A stretch of 64,000 bases of DNA from Lycorma delicatula (GCF_047948215.1 NC_134455.1:307724147-307788146); one strand, 5' to 3'; numbered from the stretch's first letter, positions 24,664-36,879 are shown. The notes: generated by a model from the letters alone, not told the origin. Numbers and translations: made by a program.

Positions 24664-25198
24664 GCCCTGAGGTAGATAATCCCCACGTCCGGAACACAAC
24701 ATCTACGTTCCACGTCCAGGGCGGCAACAGCTGTACTCACGCACATTCCATATAACTGGCTAACGGGGTTCAGAGTATTGTTTCTCGGATATACTTTTTC
24801 GGCTGATTTTGCAGGCCGAATTAGAGGGCTTGATTTCGCGGCCACCTGCAGATACGAAATTCTTACTGATTATGGAAATGGATTGATACTACCTTTAGAG
24901 CTGGCGATGTGGTGGCCACGGTCGAAGTTGTTTGCAGGTGTAACGGTGACCTTTCGTTGTCCACATGTCCCCCGCGAAGGCAAGCATGTAGTTAAGGTGC
25001 CCATGTTGTTCGGGGCATGGGAACCCTGAAAGCCTCGGTGTGTAAGGGCCTGGAGTCAGTGCAGAGACTGCGCATCCGGTCTCTGCCAGGACATATGCCG
25101 GTTCCACCGGAGTACTGGAACGGACCTCCAGGGTTGGTAGCCCTGGAGTGGGGGTGTACCTCGGCGGCTAGCCTTACTACAGAAGGGATTAACCGTTC

Positions 25199-26745
25199 AT
25201 GCAAACTGAACAACCAAACGTGGCAGAGGGTTCACGTAAACACCCTCGTCTAGAACCAGCCGTTTCGCCTGAGGCAAAACGGAGAAAGAGCGCAGAATCT
25301 CGGAAAATTGTAGTTGAGGCTAGGAAAAGCTAGCTAATAGCTTTCTTCAAAAGCAATGTTCCAAAGCCAAAATATTTAGTTATTACAAAAGAAGACGGTA
25401 ATTTCTCGAGGGTGAGTCCATTCCTCATTGCTCGAGAAATAACAAAATGTGCTGGAGGCCCTGTTAAGAAAATTAGGAAAACTTTCACGGGACTTCATGT
25501 AGAGACTGTAAATGATATACAGTCTCAGAAGATCCTGGGGCTTAAAAAGATTGGAGAACTAGCTGTACGTGTTGATCCCCACAGCACGCTCAACACCTCA
25601 AGGGATGTTGTGGTCTGTCGGGATCTTCTTAACTGTACGGAGCAGGAAATTGTAGAAGAATTATCACCGCAGGGAGTATTAGAATGTCGGAGGTTAAACA
25701 TGAGAAGGAATGGCGAAGTCCTACCTTCAGCATCCCATGTTCTTACATTTAACCGGCCTACTTTGCCGGAGAAGATAAGAGCGGGCATACATCGGTTGGA
25801 TGTGCGGGCATTTGTCCCGCAACCAATGCGATGCTTTAAATGCCAACGCTTTGGACACGCTTTGTTAAGTGCGAGAGGCCACACAGTGAGATATAGTAGA
25901 TTAAGTGTGAGATATGCGTGTGCGGTGATGAAGTTCATGAAGGAGAGCCGTGTAAGGAGCCTCCTACCTGTATAAACTGCAGAGGACAGCATTCCTGTAG
26001 ATCCAGGAACTGTCCTGTATACAAAGACGAAGTAGCTGTGCAGGAAGTAAAAGCCCTGCAAAAGGTCAGCTACTTTGAAGCAAAGAAGATCGTAAACGCC
26101 CGCAGACCTAGAGCAACAACAACCTATGCTAAGGCTGCGGCTGCTCTTCCTGCTCCTGCTCCAGTTGCTGTTGATGAGAGTGCAATCATCAACAAACTCG
26201 CACCTACCTTGGCTGGCTTAATTGAGAGGATAATTGAAAATAAAATGATGCCTCTCAGCACTAAGGAACCTGTTAAGCCAAGAATAATTGTACAGCCTCC
26301 TGAAGACACATCTCCAAAACAGAAAGTCGCTCCAATACAGAAGAAAACGGACACTAAACCTGAAATCCAAGTCCGGCTTAGTGAGTTTTTAGTTGATGAA
26401 AAGAAAGTGACAGCTACAGAGTCTGTTATGGAGGCTCCCAAGCCTCCTGTAACTGAAGTGGCCTCTAAGCCTCAGAGGCCACAAAAAATTTCACAGGGGG
26501 GACGAGTGTCCCCCCTTCCACAGGCGGTGACCAGTGCGACCCCCGTGTCTGGGATCGGCCAAGTTGCCGCCCCACAATCGGCGCCTGTAACCGGTGCCGA
26601 TCCATGCCCGTCGTCGTCGGCGGCTTCGGTGGTCTCCGATTCGGAGACCGGAAGCTTTACGGGCGTTGACCTTCTCCACGAACACGATGCTGTTCGTAAG
26701 ATGGATAAAAAAATAAAAAAAAGGATGGCCGAAGGGAAAACCTAG
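25199..26745 (+). pseudogene. LINE ORF1, Gag-like nucleic-acid-binding protein
   Basis: RNA-binding nucleocapsid that packages the retrotransposon transcript. The ATG at 25199 (MQTEQPNVAEGSRKHP) is in frame with the long ORF from 25412, interrupted only by TAG at 25331. Zinc knuckles: first MRCFKCQRFGHALL (about 25826-25867); then, after a one-base frameshift near 25869 and a TAG TAG pair, CEICVCGDEVHEGEPC and CINCRGQHSCRSRNC. CPVYKDEVAVQEVK and SYFEAKKIVNAR follow, the usual sequence after the third knuckle in I/jockey Gag. The C-terminal ~200 residues are Pro/Lys-rich and low complexity. It ends at TAG 26743. Three lesions, so it is not functional. Confidence 0.88.
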
Positions 26746-26757
26746 GCTATAATATAA

Positions 26758-29486
26758 TTTGAAATCAGCGAGTCGATAGTACAATGGAACATCAATGGAT
26801 GTTTTTCAAACATCCATGACCTTCAACGCTTAGTACATGATGTAGACCCGATTTGTATATGTGTACAAGAAACGCATTTCCGCCGAAATGAAAATTTTAA
26901 ATTAAAAGGATTCGATACATTTCGGCGAGATCAACCGCCAAATATTAGAGTTAGAGGTGGAGTAGCCATACTAACATCGACCAGAGCTACCGCCGAAGCT
27001 GTTGATCTAAATACAAACCTGCAAGCGGTCGCCATTAGAATGAAGCGTCTGTGTCAGGTCACTGTTTGCAGCATATACTTGCCGAATTTTGATTGGAATA
27101 AGGATGACATAGCAAGATTAATTTTTGAGCTCCCCCCACCTGTTTTACTGGTGGGTGACTTTAATGCTCATAATTCTCTCTGGGGATCGGATCGAGTAGA
27201 TCCCCGCGGAAGAGAACTGGAAGGGTTCCTGATGAATTCAGAACTTATTATTTTAAACGATGGATCAGGAACCTTTTTCAATGCCAGAGATGGATCGACG
27301 TCCTGTATAGATCTTGCACTTATAAGCGGATCGATAGCACCGAGGTACAGCTTCCATGTCTTAGACGATTTGCATGGAAACCCAGACTCGTCTGGGTTTT
27401 GGAAAAAGAAAACCTGATATCACCGTATCAAGCAGGTTTTCGGCAATACCATTCTACCACTGATCAAATGATCAGCTTAGAGGACGTTATATATAACACC
27501 TTCATTACAAGGAAACATTGTGTCGGAGTCTTCTTTGATCTTCAGAAGGCTTTCGATATGACCTGGCGTCATGGTATAATGCTCCATATACATGAATGGG
27601 ACATTCGTGGCAACCTGCCAGTCTTACTGAGCAACTATATGAATGACCGTACTTTCCAAGTACGAGTCAATAGCGGATATTCATCTGTAAGAAATTTGGA
27701 AAATGGCATACCACAAGGTTCGCCGTTGAGCGGTACCTTGTTTACCATCGCCATTAATAAATTGATATTAGCCATTCCAGTAGAAATCAGCAAAAGCGTT
27801 TATGTTGATGATTTGGCAATTGTGTATGCCAGCAACAAGACTGCTATGGTGAGGTACAAATTGCAACGAGCGATCAATGCTCTAAATGAAGTTGCAAGGA
27901 ATAACGGATTCCAATTCTCGCCAGAAAAAACGTGCTGTGTACACTTTTGTAGGAAGAGAATTCCTCATCAAAGTCCTGCGTTGACAATTGATGATAATCC
28001 AATACAATATAAAGACAACGTAAGATACTTAGGACTAGTATTGGATAAATCCCTTACATGGGGATTACATATACAGGACTTGAGTGATAGATGCAAAAGA
28101 GCCCTAAACATTATAAAATGTTTATCGAACTTAAATTGGGGCTCAGACAAAGAGACATTATTGAGATTGTATAAAGCATTGGTTCAATTTAAACTAGACT
28201 ACGGATGTATCGTATATTTATCCGCTAGAAAGTCGCATTTAAAAAAGTTAGACGTAGTTCATAATAGCGGAATAAGTTATGCAACAGGCGCTTTCCGCAC
28301 AAGTCCGGCGGCTAGTCTGATGTCTGAAGCCGGAATAATGCCACTACATTATAGAAGAGAGATCCTTTTACTAAGATACGCAGCAAATATATGGGCTTAT
28401 CCTGCCCATATAAATAATAAACTTTTCAGCAACCATCCTATGGCTGCATTATACGAACGTCGTGCTACTTATTCCAGACCAGCCGGAATTAGGTACCACG
28501 AATTAAGAAGTAAATACGAAATTGCCATTCCAGATACATTGGCAATTTCTACTAGAGAAATACCGCCATGGCTCTTGCCAGCGGTAAATACAAGGTTGGA
28601 TCTCTCTCAAGGAGAAATAAAAAAGAAACCAGCAGTGATCATCCAGCAGGAATTTTTGGCAACCGTCAGTAGATACGAAGAACATATTAGAATTTATACT
28701 GACGGTTCTAAAACCGAACATGGTGTTGGATGCTCATTATATGTAAATGGAGAAGCCCACTTTTGGAAACTGCCAGATGTGGCCAGTGTCTACACGGCAG
28801 AACTCACTGCAATTCAGCAAGCTCTTCGCTACATTGAACACTATTGCGAAGAGAGAGTGCTAATATGTTCCGATTCATTAAGTGCACTTGTCGCAATTCG
28901 GAACAAGAACATTAAGGATGTTCTAATTGCAAACATCCTGTCCATTTTATACGTTCTAAAACAACGAGGATAGCGATGCGTATTTGTATGGACTCCGGGG
29001 CATGCTGGTATTACAGGTAATGAAATCGCAGACGAAGCTGCCAGAAAGGCAACAGTCTGCGATGATTTGGATGCATTTCCTGTAAGAGTGGCAGATGTTA
29101 AAAACCGCCTAACAAACATAGTAAGAAACAAGTGGAACGCTGAATGGAGTAGTTTAAATACAAAATTAAACTCAGTAAAAACTTCTCCTTATAAATGGAA
29201 AAGCGACTTTAAGTTGACTCGCCGTGAACAAGTAGCTGTGACCAGACTTAGAATAGGTCACACGCGATTAACAAATTTATATTTGTTAACCGGCGAAGTG
29301 AGACCAATGTGCGGTGTTTGTAATAAAACACTGACAATCAAGCATCTAATAGAAGAGTGTACCACATATGAGGACCTCAGAAAGAGGTTCCGTCTTAAAA
29401 ATAATATTAGTGCTGATCTGGATAATGGAAATGAAGAAAATATAGTTGCATTTTTACACGCCAGTGGACTTCTTAAAAGTCTATAA
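26758..29486 (+). pseudogene. LINE ORF2: endonuclease / reverse transcriptase / RNase H
   Basis: The polymerase of the element. The APE-type endonuclease opens after TAA 26755 without an early ATG: VQWNINGC, VQETHF, SIYLP, LVGDFNAHN and SCIDLAL are its catalytic boxes. The final SDH box is missing because the sequence jumps at about 27379-27400 to ENLISPYQAGFRQYHST, part-way into the RT. The RT has FDLQKAFD, GIPQGSPLSGTLF and YVDDLAIVYAS (catalytic YVDD intact, about 27800-27832). RNase H has IYTDGS, YTAELTA, CSDSLSA and, after TAG 28971, VWTPGHAGITGNEIADEAA. The C-terminal C-x2-C-x7-H-x4-C finger is CGVCNKTLTIKHLIEEC. A large in-element deletion plus one stop make it defective. Confidence 0.93.
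27379..27398. repeat. 9-bp perfect hairpin at the ORF2 deletion junction
   Basis: AACCCAGAC, TC, GTCTGGGTT. It lies exactly where endonuclease sequence stops and RT sequence begins in another frame. Confidence 0.7.
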
Positions 29487-29528
29487 AATGAAAGTTTAAA
29501 GCTGTGATAAAAGAATCTCTAAGCGGTA

Positions 29529-29575
<47 letters not shown>

Positions 29576-29862
29576 AAAGAAATGGTATTGATAAGTTGAA
29601 ATTTTAATTTCATGGTCTTTGAGAACCTTATCTCAAATTTTAATATCGGGGCCCTTTACACCCCGTAAGTGTTTGTGATTGTCCTGTATTTTATATCTTA
29701 ATGTATATTGTGAAGTTTGTATTTTTTTAAATAAAATGTAAGGGCCCTTTACCCCCTTACATATGACGATCCTGATGGAGATAATAATTTCTTTTAAAGA
29801 ATGTGACAAGGGCTAATGACCTTAGCAGTTGATGCCCATAAAAATTCAGAAAAAAAAAATTA

Positions 29863-32800
29863 TTACAACTTAACGGTTATTGTTATTCATGGGGTTTGTA
29901 ATCTCTAATTCTAATTTAAAAATAAAATTATGTACTAACTGTACATAATAAAATTATGTAGTAACTTTACTATGAAAACAATTGCCTTTTATGGATAATA
30001 CCAAAATTTGGGTGCAAATTCAGATGCTATTGAGTGCAACTAATTAGTATCTTTTTTCTTTGACTTTTAAAAGGGATATTATAATCAGTAGTGCAAAAGG
30101 TAATAATGGATACAAACATTTATTTTATATGTAAATTATTTTATAGCATTAAAAAAAAAAATCGTTATTGTTCTACAAATACAATGTATTGATTCATTCT
30201 ATTTTACAAACAGTAAATCCTCTCAACTTTTTATTGTTAAATAATTTATAAAACATTTAACAGATTTTATTTTACTAATTACAAAAATTTAATTACATCC
30301 ATCATTTCAAAAGGATCTTGAATTTATGACAGCAAATAAGAGAATTATAAAAGTTTTAAATCATGCAAATTGTGTTTAATTATTCTTGAATTTATGATGT
30401 CAGCTAACTTTAAATGTTAATAAATTAAATTTAGATTTGACTAAAACTCAAAATAATATAATTTAGAATTCTCTAAATTATTTTTAATTTTAGAAAAAAA
30501 AGTTAATTTTACTTAGCTCCCTATTAACAAACAATTACATTAAAATTTTTATTTTACTTACCGCTTAGAAATGATGTTTTTTATCAGAGAAGGCCTAATA
30601 ATTGCATAAGTCAGATCATAATAAAACAATAGCCTCGGTTAGAAGTACACACAAAATAAATTTTAATCTTGTTTCATATTAGTTAATCTTTTGTTATGGT
30701 TTTTATTCCATCCATAGAGGAAATTATCTTAAAGCTTGATTTTCTTTACTGATGTCTGGTTAAAACATATCGGTGTCTAAGTTTCATGTTAATTTTCAAT
30801 TATAAATTAATAGTGGCTACCAAAATAAGTTCAAAAACCTTCTATCTGAGAATGTTAAAAAACCTGAATTCTTACAATAATGGAATTGCCTACTTAATTT
30901 ATAACATGCTTTTTATAGATTTTATTCTTACTACACTACATACTATTAAAAAACTTGTTCTTTATCGTTGAAAATAAAGTAAATTTTACTGATATAAATT
31001 TTGTAGAATAAAAGTAAACAATTTTAATGGCTGCTATTTATATTCTTAATATATATATATATATATATATTCTTTAAATAATTATGCTGCTATAGATATT
31101 CTTTAAATGAGAAGCAATAGCTGAATAACAAGAAAAATAATATTTCTATCACAAAAACATATAAGTAATTCAATATGTCAGTAGTACTAAAAATAATTGA
31201 CGTATTATCATCATTTTATTACAAAAATCAAGTAATTTATAAAAAAAATCTGTATATACATTATTTTTCCTGTTTATGATTTTATAGGAAGAAAACATTA
31301 CAAACTGTACTTTTTTCATTATCAAACTGGAAATTTTATTTTATACATACAGTAGTTTTATTCCAAATTGAGTCCACAAGGCACTCTATAATATGTATTA
31401 CAAATAAAACAGTGCAATGATAAAGACAAAAATCTCTGCAAACCTTTAAGAAATAAAATTAATTGAAAGTTGATTGTAGTAAGCAAAGATTCATTGGAGG
31501 AGAGAAGAAAGTAACTGGAAGAAAGGTTAAAACAGTATATAAAGTTGTAAGAAAGATTTTTGGGAAATGAAGATAAAATGAAAATATCAAAGAGATTGTG
31601 AAAAGTTACTAGTGAGAATACATAAAGAAAATCTGTTAAACAGCATAATAAAAGTTTATAACACATTAAAATTATTAAGCCACTCACTAACAAATTAATA
31701 AAAGTTTTTCTTCCAAAGATCATTTAGAGCTATAATATAATTACTCAAAAGAAAAAGTAGAAGTAAACAGACAGTGTATATGAAAGTTGAAGCCTGTACC
31801 AGAATGTTGATTCAGAGTTCAAACAGTTTACATATTATGATATATATTGACAGAATTGTTCATGTACAGTATTTATCTAATTGTACAACTTAGAATATTA
31901 ATATTAATGTTTTTGGTTTTTCATTTTTTTTATTTACTTTACTTTCAAATAAATAATCAGTTACAATATTCTTTAAAGATCTGCGACAATGGACTACGGT
32001 TTACAGTCTATTTACTCAATTAAATCTAAACTATGAATGACGCTTAAATCCATACTGTTAAGAATTTTTTTAAATTTATTTATTCAGTAGGTTTACGAAA
32101 AGTTTTTTTTTTAATGATATCACCACATAAGCTTGAGGCTTGTGCGTGGGGTATGAATTCTAATTAGTAGCCAACATTTAAATAGTTTATGAAATTTAGT
32201 TTGAATTTAAGTACTAGGAGATAATTAAACAGCTAACAACATTATAATTTAAATATTTTAATTAATTAAAATAAGTGAATCAGAGTTGTCATACACAATA
32301 AAGAACTCTACATTTTTTATATGTTTGTCTAATTCACATAATTTCTTCTCTTGCATTCTATGTTATATACCCATTTTATCCGATTGTCCTGTATATTAAT
32401 TAATCCATGAGCAAAATTCTTTGACTTATAGCTCCTACTACAATGCAAGAATTAATTCTTAAGGTTGTACTCTTTTAAGGCATAACAATTTTTTTATTGA
32501 CTTATTTTCTTTTTAAATAAACTAAAATCTAATTACAATAAAATATCAAAAAGTTTTAAAATCGAAACTCATATTTAAATGTTAATTCTGTTATAAAAGG
32601 AAATACTTTCAAGAAATCATATACATTTAGCATAAAAAAATGACAAATAGAATTAAAAATACCAAAAAGAATACTTATTAACTGTAATGAACCAAATAGC
32701 ACTTTCAGTTAACCAATCTAACTATTTGTCATAAAATTGTTTATAAGCTAACAATGAGTAGGTACTGTGAAATCTGGTACTGTCAGATGCATAAACTGTT

Positions 32801-34612
32801 ATTAGTATAAAAGTTATAATGAACAGCAGTCATTACTAACAAAAGCCGACAAAGTTGAAAGTTTGTTTACTTACACGTTTTTCCCTTTTATAATCATCAA
32901 TACTATATTCAGTGGAGTGTCCTTGTCAATTTCACCCATCTCAGAAATGTAGATAGATATTAATTGATTATATTCATTTATTTTGTTAATTATTGCAATA
33001 TCTGTTTTTTTTGTTCATTTAATATTGTTTTTGAAATAAAATGCAGTAAATGGTATTAAATAACTACACTAATTACTACACCAAACAGAATACACATTCA
33101 TACATCCATTGAACAAAAAACCAGATTCAACAGAATCAATTTTTGCAAATCACTTCAATGAAATAGGATACACAAAGACAATAACTACAACAAAATAATT
33201 TTTAAATAAAGTATAAAAATCAGATCAATCACTTAGACAAAATGCCAGATTTAGAATTATTTTCAAAAAGAGAATTGATAAAAGTTATTGAGCTGAAGCA
33301 CAATCAGGTGAGTCATTTTTGCAAAGTATTCTCTACAAAAAAATCCCAGCTTTGAACAAGTTTTGTATATTTTTTAGATTGTATTAATTTCTTTGATTTT
33401 CATTTTATAATCATTATGAATATCAATATTATTGGTTTTCTGCTTTTTAATCCTTATGAGATAGATAGTCTTAAGGATTTTGATATACATGTTTATAAAA
33501 GCTCTAATTTTGAACAATTCCCAACAGGGCTTGCAATAAGAAGCTTGGTTGTAAAAAGTTACTATTTTGCATAAAATTTAATACTAAACTTTTATGATAA
33601 CATTATAGATTAGTCTACATTCTTAAATATCAACTGCCACTTGGATAATGTAAACTTGTTCAATTGAATTGTGGTAGTATGCGTATCAGTCAACAAAAAT
33701 TGTTTTTTGTTCAATGAATGCCACAAAGCATCTATGAGTGCAAACTATCATGATTAAAAAAGAAGTTGGAGTACAGTCTGGTGAAGTTATTAAACTTGAG
33801 ACTTATATCTAATGAGGATGTTCAGATGATGCAAGCACCATAAATAATAGCTTCTTAATACCCACAGAGCTATTAAATAACTCACTCTTTAACCAGAGAT
33901 TTTTCTTCAACAGTATCTGATATCTAATGTTTAAAATTAACATAATCAATGGAATTGAATTTACAATATCCTTGTCTGCTAACAGAAACTATTCATGTGA
34001 GTGGATAAACAGTAACATTAGATATGTTTCATCTTTTTCTTGACATTTGCAGCAAGAATGTTGATGCAAAATCTTCTAAAAACGTTGTTTTGGTTGGTTG
34101 ATCATATCTTAATGCTTCCAGAATTATATTTTCTAGTACTAGAAGAAAATGTAAAATGTGAAAACTTTAAGAGATTGATGAGCATAAAATATATAACTTT
34201 AAATTTTGTCAATGTACATTGAAATATTTAAGATTAAAGAGTTAGAAAAGAGCTAAAAGAAGCAGAGCAATTTATAAATTAGTCAAATAATTCTACAAAA
34301 AAATATTATTGATATGCATTCTTTAATAAAATTCTATTATACAATTTAATTTTTTAAACTATCTATAAATGCAGAAATAACTTTCTGTATTGTATAGTTG
34401 TACTTCTTTAAGATCTTCCCTAAGTAGTGGTAGATCAAACCTTTGGAAGAGAAAATCAAAGATAATGATGATTGAATTATTACACTCAATTTTAGTTTTA
34501 TACTTCAATATTTGATGAATGGTTTTATTTAAATCAAAATTTTAATTAATGAGTCTTCAGTTGACAATAGTTCAGGTTGGAGTAAACAATACAAGTGTTA
34601 ATAAATTAGTTA
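29863..34612. other. AT-rich intronic stretch
   Basis: No supportable gene or element. It contains a (TA)n run at 31049-31071. The 121-residue minus ORF at 31358-31723 is hydrophobic low complexity opposite an A-rich strand. Confidence 0.6.
33242..33307 (+). other. Weak exon candidate ending in a consensus donor
   Basis: An ATG at 33242 opens MPDLELFSKRELIKVIELKH and one more Asn-Gln before CAG|GTGAGT. Its phase does not fit between the two exons of the secreted-protein gene, so it is not a missing exon of that gene. Probably chance or a first exon of something unseen. Confidence 0.15.
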
Positions 34613-35835
34613 CACTAAAGTAATAATGAAAAAAGTAAATAACTTTCTGAATTGTTTGATGCATCACTGAGTACAGTTATCTTCAAGTTTCATTCCCACC
34701 TGTCACCGTTAGTTCCTGACATTTTCACTAAGTGGCATGAATGAATGAGTAATCCATCAGTCATCATGGAGTTATATACCTGTGCAGAGTGCTCAGTGTT
34801 GTTTATGGTTTCATGAATCCAAATCGGCTACTAGCGTTCAGAGACAATTTATGACTAAATATTGCAAGTAACCATCTCAAAGGCAGTCTGTTATTGCACG
34901 GTACAACCATTTCATTGAAACAGGTTGTGTATTATGTAGGATGCCAGGTCAGAGTAGACCTTCAGTTTGTGAAGCGGCAATCGAACAAGCTTGGTAGACA
35001 TTCATTCATAGTCCCGGTAAATCAACGGGACATGGTAGTTTAGAACTGAAATTCCTAGGGTTATAGTAAAGAGAGTATTGTGTAACAGACTATCACTTAA
35101 ACACTACAAATTACAACTGATACAAGCTTTGAGTTAAAAGTGATAAAGACAAAACAACCTGAGTTTTGTGTAAACATGTTAAACAAAATTGAGATTGAAG
35201 ATAATTAACTTAATAAAATTGTATTTATGACAAAGCAACCATCCATACCAGAGGTAAGCTGAATCGACATAATCTTCAGATATGGAGTGAACGGAATCCA
35301 TGCCACACAATTGAACATGTACAGGGCTCACCTAAGATTATGCTGTAAGCTGTTATAAAATTTACAGTCCTCTCTTTTTTGCCAAGTCAACTGTAACTGG
35401 CATATCATACCTGTATATGCTTGAACATTTTCAAATGCCACAATTACAACAGGATATGGGCACAGAATTCATTATCCAGCAAGATGGTGCACCACTACAT
35501 TATCATTGTGCCGTTGCCTACCTCAACAGCAAAGTGCTAACTTAGATTGGAAGTGGTGGAACAATTTCCTGGCTACCATGATCACCTGATTTAACTCCAC
35601 TGGAGTTCTCTGTGTGGGATAAAGTTAAAGATGGAATGTTTGTTCCTTCGCTTCCAAGAAATGTTGACGAGCTGCAGCAAAAGATAACACAAACAGTTGC
35701 CAGCATAGATTAAGACATGCTTCATAATATTTGGCAGAAAATTGATCTCAGACACTTGAAAATATACTGAAATCAATGTATTTTCAAACATTTCTATAAG
35801 TTATTTACTTTTTCCATTATAAAATGTTACTTTTG
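34613..35835 (+). mobile_element. Old Tc1/mariner-superfamily relic with readable TIRs
   Basis: Ends are ACACTAAAGTAATAATG-like at left and, complemented, ACAAAAGTAAC...AATGG at right. Both lead into AAAAAGTAAATAACTT, with a short extra insert in the right copy, and both are flanked by TA. The plus strand reads QRQSVIARYNHFIETGCV (N-terminal HTH), NRHNLQIWSERNP, IIQQDGAPLHYH and SPDLTPLEFSVW with many stops. From the Asp of QQD to the acidic residue of TPLE there are 39 residues, so the family may be DD39D with the last Asp changed. It lies 103 bp upstream of the acceptor of the last exon at 35939. Confidence 0.75.
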
Positions 35836-35938
35836 TATAACTAATTTAAAAATACTTTGTATAATAATAAGTTTTTCCAATTGCATGAGATATTTACCTT
35901 ATTTTTATTATATTCAAACTTTTGTAAATTTTTTTCAG

Positions 35939-36879
35939 ATTTCTTTGATGAAGATGAGCAAAGAAATAATATCCCAGTGGTGCAGTTTATTGAAAATATT
36001 GATTTTCAGTTAGAAGAATTATATCAGCTGAATCCTGCTTTTGATGGAAAATCAAATCTTAGAAGACTACCGATAGACATACCTGTTTTTCCACCTACAG
36101 AATCTAATGAAGCAAAGTTCTTCAAAGTTACTATTTATCCCTTACAATTTTTCTCTATTTTTTATCCTAAACATTGGTTCAATAAATTGCAAACCCTTAA
36201 ACCAATATTATTTAAACCAATCCACTCAATCATACAGGGAATGCCAATACAAATAGATTTTGGAGGAAATAAAGGGAGTGGTTCTACATCCACAAGACCT
36301 GAAGGAGGATTTTTAGGATTTTTAGGAAGTGGAAATGGTGACTCAGGTGGAGCAATTGAAAATGGAAATGGTAACTCAGTTGGACCGATTGGAAGTGGAA
36401 ATGGTAACTCAGCTGGAGCGATTGGAAGTGGAAATGGTAACTCAGCTGGAGCGATTGGAAGTGGAAATGGTAACTCAGCTGGAGCGATTGGAAGTGGAAA
36501 TGGTAACGCAGGCACAGGAGAAGGAAGTATTAAAAAACCAGGCAGTGGTTTTATTTTGGCGTTGACAGGAGGTCATGTACCAACAAACCCACCTGGAATT
36601 TTCAGCTCATCAGAAGTAAATAATGGTTCTTCAGGAACTGGCCTGGGTGGCTACTTCAGTGGTTCACTTGCAAAACCATTTGGATCATCACTTAGTGGTA
36701 CAGTTGTTATGGGAAATTTTCCTCATTTTACAGGATCTACAGGTAGCACTTCTATCACAACACAATCTACAATCCCAAGCAATGCTAACACCACTGGAAA
36801 TAATATCAACATTTCTGGGAGCACCCATATAAAAACAGAAGAACAAGTAAATCATACAATAAATACTTCTATTCATTAA
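35939..36879 (+). CDS. Last exon of secreted Gly/Ser/Asn-rich repeat protein
   Basis: Preceded by a pyrimidine tract and TTTTTTTCAG. Joined to exon 1 it starts QDFFDEDEQRNNIPVVQFIE: an acidic mature N-terminus, then ~70 mostly polar residues with IDIPVFPPTES, a hydrophobic stretch (about 36127-36237), and a long Gly/Ser/Asn/Thr-rich tail. Five 11-residue units of the type GSGNGNSAGAI run at 36330-36510. The C-terminus has N-glycosylation-type NHT and NGS sites. With no transmembrane segment outside the signal, it should be extracellular: cuticle, silk-like, salivary or eggshell protein are all possible, and nothing here decides which. No family recognised. Stop TAA at 36877-36879. AATAAA at 36987 is a possible poly(A) signal. 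Confidence 0.62.
36127..36237 (+). other. Possible in-frame retained intron (111 nt)
   Basis: AAA|GTTACT at 36127 and a pyrimidine-poor ATACAG at 36237 would delimit a 111-nt, phase-0 segment without stops, encoding a hydrophobic run unlike the polar flanks. Removal leaves the frame intact. The donor is weak. Confidence 0.25.
36330..36510 (+). repeat. 33-bp coding tandem repeat, ~5 units
   Basis: Units such as GGAAGTGGAAATGGTAACTC plus the next 13 bases repeat. The central three are almost identical at DNA level, while the first and last diverge. The opposite strand is also open over this block (PLPIAPAELPF repeats), a by-product of the repeat. Confidence 0.93.

Larger units (their letters stand above)
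24664..29862 (+). mobile_element. I-type non-LTR retrotransposon with internal deletion
   Basis: A nearly full-length element. It has a GC-rich 5' UTR (24664-25198), an ORF1 nucleocapsid, an ORF2 endonuclease-RT-RNase H, and a 3' UTR ending TTGATGCCCATAAAAATTC plus A9 (to about 29862). The RNase H domain places it in the I group (I/LOA-type) rather than jockey or R1. A (TA)21 microsatellite (29532-29572) lies in the 3' UTR. Candidate target duplication AATTATTA on both sides is low complexity and unsafe. Confidence 0.88.
15151..35938 (+). other. Predicted 20.8-kb intron of the secreted-protein gene
   Basis: It runs from GTATGT at 15151 to TTTTTTTCAG at 35938. It contains a SINE, mariner fragments, a hAT, an I-type LINE and a Tc1/mariner relic. 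The hAT and mariner transposase remnants inside are antisense to the host gene. The I-type LINE is sense. Confidence 0.5.

Noticed and set aside
24778..25253. Several short ORFs on both strands in the GC-rich block
   Set aside because: They fall in the 5' UTR of the I-type LINE. ORF1 is traced to the ATG at 25199 in frame with its main reading frame.
31358..31723. 121-residue hydrophobic minus-strand ORF
   Set aside because: T-rich low complexity opposite an A-rich strand. No signal, splice or domain evidence. The plus strand has coding-like fragments, but with stops.
33242..33307. Middle exon of the secreted-protein gene
   Set aside because: Phase does not fit between the phase-1 donor at 15150 and the acceptor at 35938.
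36162..36515. 117-residue minus-strand ORF with PLPIAPAELPF repeats
   Set aside because: Shadow of the plus-strand 33-bp coding repeat. The plus-strand frame has the splice acceptor and signal-peptide partner.
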